From Anaerolineaceae bacterium (GTDB taxonomy: Bacteria; Chloroflexota; Anaerolineae; Anaerolineales; Anaerolineaceae): a DNA stretch of 59,008 nucleotides. The DNA lies in assembly GCA_002702705.1 (NCBI GenBank), contig PABH01000002.1:1-59008 (forward strand), given 5' to 3'. The notes below the pieces were generated by a model that was not told the origin of the DNA, searched no databases, and saw nothing but the letters and a program-made list of their open reading frames with translations. Of this stretch, positions 35,023 to 42,499 are shown in pieces. Each line of letters begins with the position of its first letter. Positions within the stretch are counted from its first letter, which is position 1. The position numbers were made by a program, and so were the translations under genes.

Positions 35023-35069
35023 TTGACAAGATTCAAATTAAGTACGCTATAATAATTTCGCAAATTTCG
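35023..35069 (+). promoter_or_regulatory. Promoter plus TTTCG direct-repeat operator of regulator remnant
   Basis: TTGACA (35023-35028) and TATAAT (35048-35053) are 19 bases apart. TTTCGCAAATTTCG (35056-35069) is a TTTCG-N4-TTTCG direct repeat with 9-bp period, 7 bases before the ATG of the regulator remnant, the same distance as at 36322. Confidence 0.55.
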
Positions 35070-35076
35070 GATATTC

Positions 35077-35160
35077 ATGAAAAAGAAACACACTCAACAC
35101 CCACAACATTTTCGAGTCAGTTCCGTGACATCTACCCGGTAATGGAGATTTCCACGTAAA
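35077..35160 (+). pseudogene. Remnant of HTH regulator (MKKK class)
   Basis: The first 80 or so bases align with the intact regulator gene at 36322: ATGAAAAAGAAAC, then matching stretches GACATCTACC and AATGGA. A base loss puts the frame out and a TAA follows after 21 codons. Nothing recognisable of the remaining 200 codons is left, and the UbiA-type gene begins about 120 bases on. It was probably the regulator of that gene. The neighbouring insertion sequence may have been involved in its decay. Confidence 0.75.
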
Positions 35161-35276
35161 GCTTGATCATCAAGAAACAATTGAGACCCGGAAACGGTAC
35201 GATACATGAAATTATATGAATGAATTAATCAAAGTAATTTTATCTCGAAAAAGTTATTTGACTTCTAAGAGGCATC

Positions 35277-36207
35277 ATGCAAATCAGATGTACGATAAAC
35301 GGCAGCATCCGACTAACAAGGTTCAAGGAGTATCTGGCTTTTGTAATTGTAACCACCTTTTTGGGTGCTACTGCTGCAAGCAATGGTTCGTTTGGATGGA
35401 AACTAATCGGAGTTCTTTTCGCAAATTGGCTGGCGGTAGCCTTTGCTTTCATGATCAATGACGTTGAAGATGCTGAAGATGACGCATTAACTCCGCATAA
35501 ATGCCAACGGAACCCGGTTGCCGCAGGCGATCTATCCCCCTTTACTGCGCGGTTGATGAGTTTTGGTGTGGCTGTGGGATCCGCACTCGTCTATTCCACT
35601 CTGGGAAAAACAACTTTCTTGTTGGGTATGATCACTCTTTTGATCAGTTTCTTGTATTCTTGGAAACCGGTTCGCCTGAAGAATATCGCTTTTGTTGACT
35701 TTTTCGTATATGGCTTTATGCTTTCCGGGTTACAGTTCCTCACGGGGTATTTTACTTTTGATCCAGCCCCTTTCATGCACTGGATATTTCCCTTTCTTTT
35801 TGTTTTCTGCATCAGTTGTTATGGCGAGATGTTTAATGAAATGCGTGACCTGGACGGCGATTTAAAAGCGGGTCTCAAACATACCGCTGCGGTTTTGGGT
35901 CCCAGGGTTACTGCCAGGTTAATGGGCGCAGTGATGGTTTTGGCGGTAATTTCAGGGATTATAACAGCCTTTGTCATCCGTTTGGTTGGCCTTTTGGGTC
36001 TTATGGCTTGTTCTTGTCCTTTCGCTGATCTTTATCCTCCCTGCGGTCATGCGAATTCGTCGGAACAAGAATGGAATCGCCCTACAGGAGTCCTTTCAAA
36101 AGCCACTTGAATACGCTGCGTCCATTGCCTTGGGCAGCTATTTTACCTGGTCATGGGCAGTTCAGCACGTTCTTCCTTGGTTGGCCGCATTCCGCTTACC
36201 CACTTAA
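35277..36207 (+). pseudogene. UbiA-family prenyltransferase, frameshifted near 3' end
   Basis: A polytopic membrane protein of about 300 residues with eight or so helices. The first Asp-rich motif is MINDVEDAEDD near residue 60 and the second EMFNEMRDLDGDLKAG near residue 195; both bind Mg-diphosphate in UbiA enzymes, which transfer a polyprenyl chain to an acceptor. The main frame ends in a non-membrane tail, while another frame from about 36000 continues with LVLSLIFILPAVM, then AASIALGSYFTWSWAVQHVLPWL, the expected last helices. One frameshift between about 35980 and 36025 explains this. The acceptor is unknown; menaquinone or an archaeal-type ether lipid are options. Confidence 0.75.
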
Positions 36208-36268
36208 CCATAACCTTTCTCAACCACTACGTGGTGCCTCATAGGAAATTGTTACCAAGAGAGTACTA

Positions 36269-36314
36269 TTGACAAGTTTCAAGTAAGTAGGGTAAAATAA
36301 ATTCGTTATTTTCG
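36269..36314 (+). promoter_or_regulatory. Promoter plus TTTCG-class operator of regulator/lipid operon
   Basis: TTGACA (36269-36274), 18 bases, TAAAAT (36293-36298) is a strong promoter. ATTCGTTATTTTCG (36301-36314) is a direct repeat with the same 9-bp period as the other sites, first half ATTCG and second TTTCG, ending 7 bases before the regulator ATG. Confidence 0.7.
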
Positions 36315-36321
36315 GATAATT

Positions 36322-37032
36322 ATGAAAAAGAAACTTACTCACCGCCAATTACAGTTTTTGAGCCAGTTCCTGGACATCTACCGGGAAATGGAACATTCCG
36401 TGCATTACGTGACGGTTGCCGAACGCCTGGGCATCGGAAAAATTACGGCGTATGAGATGTTGCGCCTGCTGGAAGAAAAGGGGCTTATACGGGCCGAGTA
36501 TCGGGCAAACCCGGATCAACACGGCCCAGGTCGTTCAGCTGTCCTCTTTTTTCCGACCCAGGAAGCCAACCGTTTAATCAACAAATTGGCTGGCAATCCT
36601 GCCGATATCGAAGATTGGCAGGATGTTAAGGAACAAATCTTACAACAGCTACGACATGGAAAAGCTGGCGGTTACGAAGAGTTGCTCTCCAATCTTCTGG
36701 CTCGTATTCCGGAGAGGCGCTCCCCACTCATTTTTGTTACCGAACTGATCACTGCTGTGATCCTAATGTTGACGACGATCCAGGATGCGCCTGAAATTCG
36801 TGCGTTGTTGGAACGTCTGCATCAAATTGGGTTGCCAAAAAAAATCAACTTAAGTGTAATGAGTGGAATCGCAATGTTCCTGTCCGTTATAGAACGTACC
36901 AATCGTCGTTATTCCACAGTCTTGCTTGATCAATTCAGTCGGTATGAGGATGTACTTTCGCAATTGAGTGAGGAAAGCCGGCGACAGTTGGGTGAGTTCA
37001 CGCGGGAAGTAGTCCAAATCCTTTCTAGTTAA
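36322..37032 (+). CDS. HTH regulator of unnamed family, class MKKK
   Basis: A 236-residue paralogue of the gene at 24941. The N-terminal winged-helix region reads MKKKLTHRQLQFLSQFLDIYREM, then TVAERLGIGKITAYEMLRLLEEKGLIRAEYR, with the recognition helix in GKITAYEMLRLLEE. The C-terminal two thirds are helical, including AVILMLTTIQDAPEIRALLERL, and of unknown fold to me. DegV follows by 44 bases and then a long same-strand gene run. The operator in front of its own gene is repeated in front of degV, so autoregulation together with control of the lipid genes is likely. Whether it binds a fatty acid or lipid is open. Confidence 0.85.
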   Translation: MKKKLTHRQLQFLSQFLDIYREMEHSVHYVTVAERLGIGKITAYEMLRLLEEKGLIRAEYRANPDQHGPGRSAVLFFPTQEANRLINKLAGNPADIEDWQDVKEQILQQLRHGKAGGYEELLSNLLARIPERRSPLIFVTELITAVILMLTTIQDAPEIRALLERLHQIGLPKKINLSVMSGIAMFLSVIERTNRRYSTVLLDQFSRYEDVLSQLSEESRRQLGEFTREVVQILSS

Positions 37033-37049
37033 TTTTTTTTAACTAATAT

Positions 37050-37063
37050 TTTCGTTATTTTCG
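37050..37063 (+). promoter_or_regulatory. Second TTTCG direct-repeat operator, in front of degV
   Basis: TTTCGTTATTTTCG, almost the same as 36301-36314, lies between the regulator stop and the ribosome binding site AGGAG (37067-37071) of degV. The preceding TAATATT stretch resembles that of the site at 25667. Confidence 0.65.
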
Positions 37064-37076
37064 AATAGGAGATTCA

Positions 37077-37928
37077 ATGACCAAGATCGCGATTTTGACA
37101 GACAGTACAGCAAACCTTCCAATGGAATGGGTTGAGCAATATAACGTTCGAGTGATTCCCCTTAAAATTCATTGGGGGAACGAGACCTTTCTCGACGGCG
37201 TAGGCATCACGCCTAACGAGTTCTATACGCGATTATCTCACAGCAAGTCTCTTCCAACGACGTCGCAACCCTCGATCCAGGATTTTCTTCAGGCTTTCGA
37301 AAGCCTAGCCGATCAAGCGGATGGTATTGTCGTTCCGCTGATTTCGTCTGGTATTAGCGGCACGGTTGCATCGGCTCAGGCTGCTGCGCGCCAGTTTAAT
37401 CGCGTGCCGGTGGAAATTGTGGATACCCGTGTTACGTCGGCCGGGCAGGCGTTGGTTGTAATGGCAGCGGCTCGGGCAGCGGCACAAGGGAAATCGCTTC
37501 AGGATGTACGGCAGGCGGCAGATGGGGTTGTTCAGCGAATGCATTTGTTTTTTGCAGTGGATACATTGGAATATTTACATCGCGGTGGGCGGATAGGCGG
37601 GGCTTCCCGCTATCTGGGAACTGCCTTAAGCATAAAGCCCATCCTATATTTCGACTCGGAAGGAAAGCTTGATGCTCTGGAACGCGTGCGGACTAAAGGT
37701 AAGGCTCTGCAACGATTGATCGCCCTAGCGGAAGAAAAAGCTAACGGGCGTTCTCTCAATTTCAGTGTCATCCATGCCAACGCACCACAGGTTGCTCAAG
37801 AATTTCGCGAGCAAATAGCTCAGCATCTCCATTGCAATGATGTATTCACTCTGGAACTTAGCCCGGTCATCGGTGTCCACGTGGGGCCTGGAACAATTGG
37901 CATTGCCTTTTATACAGAAGAACTATAA
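37077..37928 (+). CDS. DegV-family (FakB-like) fatty-acid-binding protein
   Basis: A 283-residue intact DegV protein. TDSTANLPMEWVEQY at the N-terminus, PTTSQPS near residue 60, ISSGISGT near 90, DTLEYLHRGGRIGGASRYLG near 160 and SPVIGVHVGPGTIG near 270 are the family's ligand-contact blocks. DegV/FakB proteins hold a fatty acid in a closed pocket and, in FakAB systems, present it to a kinase for entry into phospholipid. No FakA kinase is present here. First gene behind the MKKK regulator; start ATG after AGGAG. It is the only intact DegV of three in this window. Confidence 0.93.
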   Translation: MTKIAILTDSTANLPMEWVEQYNVRVIPLKIHWGNETFLDGVGITPNEFYTRLSHSKSLPTTSQPSIQDFLQAFESLADQADGIVVPLISSGISGTVASAQAAARQFNRVPVEIVDTRVTSAGQALVVMAAARAAAQGKSLQDVRQAADGVVQRMHLFFAVDTLEYLHRGGRIGGASRYLGTALSIKPILYFDSEGKLDALERVRTKGKALQRLIALAEEKANGRSLNFSVIHANAPQVAQEFREQIAQHLHCNDVFTLELSPVIGVHVGPGTIGIAFYTEEL

Positions 37929-37945
37929 CCAGAAAGAAGGTTGAC

Positions 37946-38242
37946 ATGCGAATCTTGTTTGAACGAAGTGTCTTGGCGGGAATGGGTCTCCTCTCAATGA
38001 CTCATGACAAAGCCCAAAAGATCGTAGACGAACTCATCCGACGTGGTGAAGTTCAAAAAGATGAAGCCAAGGATTGGGTTGAAAGTCTGGTTCAACGCGG
38101 GGATGAAGAACGTCAGAATTTGCGTAAACTGATCCATGACGAGGTAAAGAGCACCTTGGATGAATTAGGCCTGGTTACGAAGCAAGACCTACAGGATTTG
38201 GCATCAAAGATAGAAACTCTTGGCAAGCAAGAAAAAGGTTAA
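37946..38242 (+). CDS. Phasin-like small helical protein
   Basis: A 98-residue protein, mainly amphipathic helix. KAQKIVDELIRRGEVQKDEAKDWVESLVQRGDEERQNLRKLI is typical of the phasin-related family annotated as polyhydroxyalkanoate synthesis regulators, in which a short helix-turn-helix precedes a coiled coil (TKQDLQDLASKIETL). The first 25 residues (LFERSVLAGMGLLSMTHDKA) include a membrane-association type segment. Such proteins often lie beside UbiB/ABC1-type kinases. It follows degV by 18 bases. A structural or lipid-surface role is likely; no catalysis. Confidence 0.7.
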   Translation: MRILFERSVLAGMGLLSMTHDKAQKIVDELIRRGEVQKDEAKDWVESLVQRGDEERQNLRKLIHDEVKSTLDELGLVTKQDLQDLASKIETLGKQEKG

Positions 38243-38256
38243 GGAATTGGGAATAA

Positions 38257-38391
38257 AACAATCGAAACCATTGGAGTTCTGTCATAAACCCAACAATCAC
38301 CAATCCCTTCGTATATGGATACCTGTTACTTCTCTTCGGCCTGGCACTTATCCTGGCGTGGTATCTGGATTGGTGGAAGCGAAAAAAATGA
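38257..38391 (+). pseudogene. Remnant encoding a C-terminal membrane helix
   Basis: A frame without a start codon ends in VYGYLLLFGLALILAWYLDWWKRKK, a clear membrane helix with a positive cytoplasmic tail. This looks like the last 40 codons of a lost gene between the phasin-like gene and the radical SAM gene. The identity is unknown; ABC1/UbiB kinases, frequent neighbours of phasin-like genes, do end in membrane helices. The following 80 bases are unassigned. Confidence 0.4.
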
Positions 38392-38546
38392 TCCTGGGCT
38401 GGGTTTACTTTCGTAAAGAGCATCAAATAAGCCAGCAGAAGATGCGCACAAGCAAACGATCTGCATGGAGGTAGAAAATAGTTACAAATTCACTTACAAA
38501 TGGGTTTTTAATAAATAAAGCTTTCAACGCGGGGCTGGATGTTGCT

Positions 38547-39971
38547 GTGGGAATATCCCCCCTCCTTTCAAAATCAGCATCCTTGCGGTACGGCGTATTA
38601 CAGACAGGAAAATTTGTTTCTTCCCGCATTCGCCCCGTCAACCCGTTATTATCCTCTCTCCCACCTGGTATATTGACTGATCAGACATTGTTCGGAGAGG
38701 CTTTCATAAAAACCTTCGATCGGATACTTGCCCGCAGATTATCTAAGGCAACATTGCGTTCCATTGCTCACAACCTGATTCATGGAGCCCTGGTCCAGGA
38801 AGGTGAAAAATCAGCGATCGCTCGCTTCTCCCAGGAATTTGGGATGTATCCTCCAAGTACGTTGACGATTAGTCCAGGGAAGACTTGCAATTTGCAATGT
38901 GTAGGTTGTTATGCAAGTGCCGGACCTGCCGCAGAAAAGTTGGATTGGACTACTTTTGACCGCATCATCACTGAAGCGAAAACGCTCTGGGGCGTACGGT
39001 TCTTGGTCATCAGCGGCGGAGAACCGCTGGCTTACCGATCAGAAGGAAAGAGCTTGCTAGATGCGGCAGAAAAACATCCGGACATATTATTCATGTTCTA
39101 CACCAATGGAACCTTGATTGATGAAAAAACTGCCCAGCGAATGGCTGCTTTAGGAAATGTGACGCCGGCTATATCAGGCGAAGGTTGGCGCGACCGAATT
39201 GATGAACGGCGCGGATCGGGCGTTTTTGACCAGATTCTGGCAGCCATGGAGCAATTGCGCAAGGCCGGCGTGTTTTTTGGTATTTCCTTGACAGCCACCA
39301 GGCATAATGCCGAAGAAATATTATCAGAAGAGTTCATCGATTACTTTTTTGAACAACAGGGAGCCTTTTATGGTTGGATCTTCCAATACATGCCTATCGG
39401 TCGTTCATATACCCTGGATCTGATGCCGACTCCGGAGCAACGACTTTGGATGTGGAAGCGTTCATGGGAGATCGTCAAAAAACACAAAATTTTCCTGGCT
39501 GACTTCTGGAATCACGGCACCCTCTCCAATGGATGTTTTGCTGGCGGCCATGCGCGTGGCGGAGGTTACTTATATATCGATTGGAACGGTCATGATTCAC
39601 CCTGTGTTTTTGTGCCTTACTCTCCTGTCAATGTCAGGGATATTTATGCACAGGGTGGCACATTGAACGATGTCTGGGCAAATCCCTTCTTTGCAGACAT
39701 CCACGGTTGGCAGGAAAGTTATTGGCAAAGCAAAGGTAACTGGCTGGCGCCGTGTTTGAATCGAGATCACCATGCTGCCTTAAGCCAGTTGATCGCCAGG
39801 CATGAGCCGGAGCCGATTGATGAAAGCGCCCGTACAGCATTGCTTGACTCGGAATACGGGAAAGGGTTGGAACACTACGGCGAGCTATACGAGAACTTAT
39901 CCGAATCGATCTGGCACGAACAATATCTACAAGATCAACGTCAAAAGGAGTTTTATGTCAAGGGATCTTAG
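38547..39971 (+). CDS. Radical SAM enzyme, possibly lipid-modifying
   Basis: A protein of at least 474 residues. The SAM cluster motif CNLQCVGC is at residues 114-121 counted from the GTG, preceded by LTISPGKT; FLVISGGEPLAYRS follows. A C-terminal region holds more Cys residues (SNGCFAG, HDSPCVF, APCLNRDH), suggesting an extra cluster. The GTG at 38547 is the first canonical start, but the frame is open and protein-like upstream to 38478, where ATA stands 6 bases behind a perfect GGAGG (38467-38471); that ATA is probably a mutated ATG. The neighbours (cis-prenyltransferase, patatin, glycosyltransferases) suggest a lipid or isoprenoid substrate; this is inference. The end overlaps the next gene by 17 bases. 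Confidence 0.85.
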   Translation: MGISPLLSKSASLRYGVLQTGKFVSSRIRPVNPLLSSLPPGILTDQTLFGEAFIKTFDRILARRLSKATLRSIAHNLIHGALVQEGEKSAIARFSQEFGMYPPSTLTISPGKTCNLQCVGCYASAGPAAEKLDWTTFDRIITEAKTLWGVRFLVISGGEPLAYRSEGKSLLDAAEKHPDILFMFYTNGTLIDEKTAQRMAALGNVTPAISGEGWRDRIDERRGSGVFDQILAAMEQLRKAGVFFGISLTATRHNAEEILSEEFIDYFFEQQGAFYGWIFQYMPIGRSYTLDLMPTPEQRLWMWKRSWEIVKKHKIFLADFWNHGTLSNGCFAGGHARGGGYLYIDWNGHDSPCVFVPYSPVNVRDIYAQGGTLNDVWANPFFADIHGWQESYWQSKGNWLAPCLNRDHHAALSQLIARHEPEPIDESARTALLDSEYGKGLEHYGELYENLSESIWHEQYLQDQRQKEFYVKGS

Positions 39972-40677
39972 CATTCAGGTAATCCCTCGTCACCTTGCCA
40001 TTATCATGGATGGTAATGGCCGTTGGGCGCAGCAACGTGGACTTCCCCGGATGGCCGGACATCAAGAAGGCGTGCAAACGGTCAAAAGGACACTTGAAGA
40101 TTGTGCTGAAATCGGGGTTAAGATTTTAACTTTATATACTTTCTCCACCGAAAACTGGTACCGCCCAAAAGAAGAGGTTGATTTCTTGATGCGGTTAGCT
40201 GAAGAGTACACGATGCACGAATTGCCCAACTTACAGCATAATGGTGTCTGTCTGCAACTCATGGGGAGCCGGGAAGGGCTACCTGCCTCGCTGTTGGGCA
40301 TTTTGGATAAAGCGACCATGCAAACAAAAGCGAACTCTTGTTTGATCTTGAATCTAGCCCTCAATTACGGAGGACGGGCAGAAATTGTTGACGCCATGAA
40401 AGCAATCATTTCGGATCATCAACAAGGTAATCTGGACGTCTCTAAAATCGATGAAGCCACTTTTTCACATTATCTATACTTCCCTGATATGCCGGATGTT
40501 GATCTGATCGTGCGTACGGGCGGTGAATGGCGCTTGAGCAATTTCCTTCTCTGGCGTGCAGCGAACGCAGTTTTCTGGAGTATGCCTGTTCTTTGGCCGG
40601 ATTTTCGCAAAGAGCATCTCCAAGAAGCGATTTGTATCTATACTAAGCAAATTAGAGGTGGCAATGATAACGCATAA
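39955..40677 (+). CDS. Cis-prenyltransferase (UppS family), key Glu replaced
   Basis: A 240-residue protein matching undecaprenyl diphosphate synthase. HLAIIMDGNGRWAQQRG holds the catalytic Asp19, then GHQEGV, YTFSTENWYRP and RTGGEWRLSNFLLW. In the next block, E. coli UppS has AYAELYF, whose Glu213 binds Mg; here the aligned residue is Val206 in AANAVFWS, and the His of RTGGEHR is Trp. The rest, including LWPDF, is intact. Thus chain elongation may be altered or weak. It catalyses head-to-tail condensation of isopentenyl diphosphate to make lipid carriers in typical members. Start ATG at 39955 follows AAAGGAG and overlaps the radical SAM gene; the longer upstream frame is a shadow. Confidence 0.9.
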   Translation: MSRDLSIQVIPRHLAIIMDGNGRWAQQRGLPRMAGHQEGVQTVKRTLEDCAEIGVKILTLYTFSTENWYRPKEEVDFLMRLAEEYTMHELPNLQHNGVCLQLMGSREGLPASLLGILDKATMQTKANSCLILNLALNYGGRAEIVDAMKAIISDHQQGNLDVSKIDEATFSHYLYFPDMPDVDLIVRTGGEWRLSNFLLWRAANAVFWSMPVLWPDFRKEHLQEAICIYTKQIRGGNDNA

Positions 40678-41590
40678 CAGGCCATCTGTTGGACTGGCAT
40701 TAAGTGGTGGTGGTGCGCGTGGGCTGGCTCATATTGGTGTATTGCGTGTATTGGAACGTGAAGGGATCTCAGTGGATTATTTGGCAGGCACAAGCATGGG
40801 CGGTGTCATCGCAGCGGGTTATGCTGCTGGGATGAGTTCTGATGATCTGGAACGAGAATCATTGGCTATTACACAGAAACGACATATGGTGCGTCTGGCT
40901 GACCGAGGTATGCCAAATGGCGGTTTGATCCGCGGTGAAAGGGTACTCGCTTTCTTTAAAAAAGAATTTGGAGATAAAACTTTCGCAGAATTGAACCTAC
41001 CATTGGCTGTGGTGGCGGTAGATTTGAATTCGCACCAGGAAGTCGTGTTGCGTGAAGGAACAGTGGCATTTGCGCTACGCGCTACCACTTCTCTCCCTGG
41101 ATTGTTCAAACCGGTAGAAATAAACGGTATGCGGCTAGTGGACGGTGGCGTACTCAACAATTTACCCGTCGATGTAGTCAGCCAAATGGGTGCTGAAGTG
41201 ATCATCGCAGTGGATATCGGTTTATCTCATGAAGATGGTATTGGTCAATGGATTGGGAATCATCGCTGGGTTCCAGAGGGGATTGCCAATACGCTGGAAG
41301 TCCTTGATGATACCTTTTATGCCCTGAGAATTGCAGGACAGAGGAACAGATTACATCAATTTGCACCTGATGTGCTGATTTGTCCTGAACTCCCCGCAAA
41401 TGTCAATGCAATCGTAGGCTATGGACGAGTGAAAGAATTAATCACCATTGGCGAGCAGACTGCGGAAGATCATATCGCTGAAATTAAATCACTCATACAA
41501 CCGCACTGGTATTGGCCATTTTCTCACAAGGCCATTGAGATAAAAAAGAAAAATAAACAATTATTCATTTCAAGAACTTTTGAAGGTTAA
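40664..41590 (+). CDS. Patatin-like phospholipase (RssA/YchK type)
   Basis: A 308-residue cytosolic patatin. The oxyanion motif GGGARGLAH near residue 17, the nucleophile in GTSMGG near 44 and the catalytic Asp in VDGGVLNNLP near 161 form the Ser-Asp dyad. Patatins of this size remove acyl chains from phospholipids or other lipids. The start ATG at 40664 overlaps the stop of the cis-prenyltransferase gene, so translation is coupled. In context it could release fatty acids for DegV or remodel the lipid product of this cluster. Confidence 0.92.
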   Translation: MITHNRPSVGLALSGGGARGLAHIGVLRVLEREGISVDYLAGTSMGGVIAAGYAAGMSSDDLERESLAITQKRHMVRLADRGMPNGGLIRGERVLAFFKKEFGDKTFAELNLPLAVVAVDLNSHQEVVLREGTVAFALRATTSLPGLFKPVEINGMRLVDGGVLNNLPVDVVSQMGAEVIIAVDIGLSHEDGIGQWIGNHRWVPEGIANTLEVLDDTFYALRIAGQRNRLHQFAPDVLICPELPANVNAIVGYGRVKELITIGEQTAEDHIAEIKSLIQPHWYWPFSHKAIEIKKKNKQLFISRTFEG

Positions 41591-41597
41591 TGATTTT

Positions 41598-42398
41598 ATG
41601 AAAAGTATCATGATCAGCATTGTTACTTGTACTTTCAATAGTGATAAATATTTGAAAAACGCTTTAAAAAGTATTGAAAGCCAAACTTACCAGCCAATAG
41701 AACACATCATTAATGATTCCTATTCGACAGACTCAACTTTGGAAATCATCCAGGAATATATTAAACGGAATAAAAACCGATACAGAATTAAATTCATTCA
41801 ATCAGAACCGAAAGGAGTCGGAAATGCTCTAAATGTTGCTACAAAAGAAGCAACAGGTGAAATTATCCATTATTTACATTCAGATGATTATTATCTGAAT
41901 CAGGATTCATTGGAAAAAGTAGCGGAAATCTTTAAAAACAGACCAGATCTTGTGTGGCTCACCGGTAATTTCTTAATCGAATTAGCAGGAAGAAAAGTGG
42001 TTATTCCACAAACACATTTACTGCGCATGAATCCAAAAACAGCCCTTTCCTTTATGAATTTCATCTCTCATGAAAATACTTTTATGAAACTAGATTTTGT
42101 TCAGAGGTATGGAGGTTTTAACGAAGCCAAGAATGAGGTTGTAGAATACAGCCTATGGCTAAACATGTTAAAAGACTATTGTCCGCTCATCATTGATGAT
42201 GAGTATACCGTTTTCATCATCCATAAAGGGAGTACTTCAACTGGTAGTTTCCCAAAATTCTTTAAGGCAGTAATGAGAGCATTCCATACCCAAAGAAAAG
42301 AAAAAGTCTTTCCATTAATTGGATACTATGCTGATAAAAGCTTTTATATCCGAACTAAATCAATTCTGAAGAAAGCAGCGAAATACACCACGATTTAA
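41598..42398 (+). CDS. Glycosyltransferase family 2 protein, AT-rich
   Basis: A 266-residue GT-A glycosyltransferase. MISIVTCTFNSDKYLKNALKSI at the start, IIHYLHSDDYY near residue 90 (DxD-like metal site) and ISHENTFMK near 150 are typical of the WcaA/colanic-type family 2 enzymes. There is no membrane segment, so it acts at the cytosolic face on an activated sugar. Its codons are markedly more A/T-rich than those of the flanking genes, which suggests separate acquisition. Start ATG at 41598 is preferred to the TTG at 41580. It starts 7 bases after the patatin stop. Confidence 0.85.
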   Translation: MKSIMISIVTCTFNSDKYLKNALKSIESQTYQPIEHIINDSYSTDSTLEIIQEYIKRNKNRYRIKFIQSEPKGVGNALNVATKEATGEIIHYLHSDDYYLNQDSLEKVAEIFKNRPDLVWLTGNFLIELAGRKVVIPQTHLLRMNPKTALSFMNFISHENTFMKLDFVQRYGGFNEAKNEVVEYSLWLNMLKDYCPLIIDDEYTVFIIHKGSTSTGSFPKFFKAVMRAFHTQRKEKVFPLIGYYADKSFYIRTKSILKKAAKYTTI

Positions 42399-42499
42399 GA
42401 ATTCTCGATCAGTGATTGAAAAGAGATAGAAAAGGAATTTCCCTTGATCACGTCTTTTCATCCCCCAATTTTCCGGGAATATGTTCACGAAAGGTAGTA

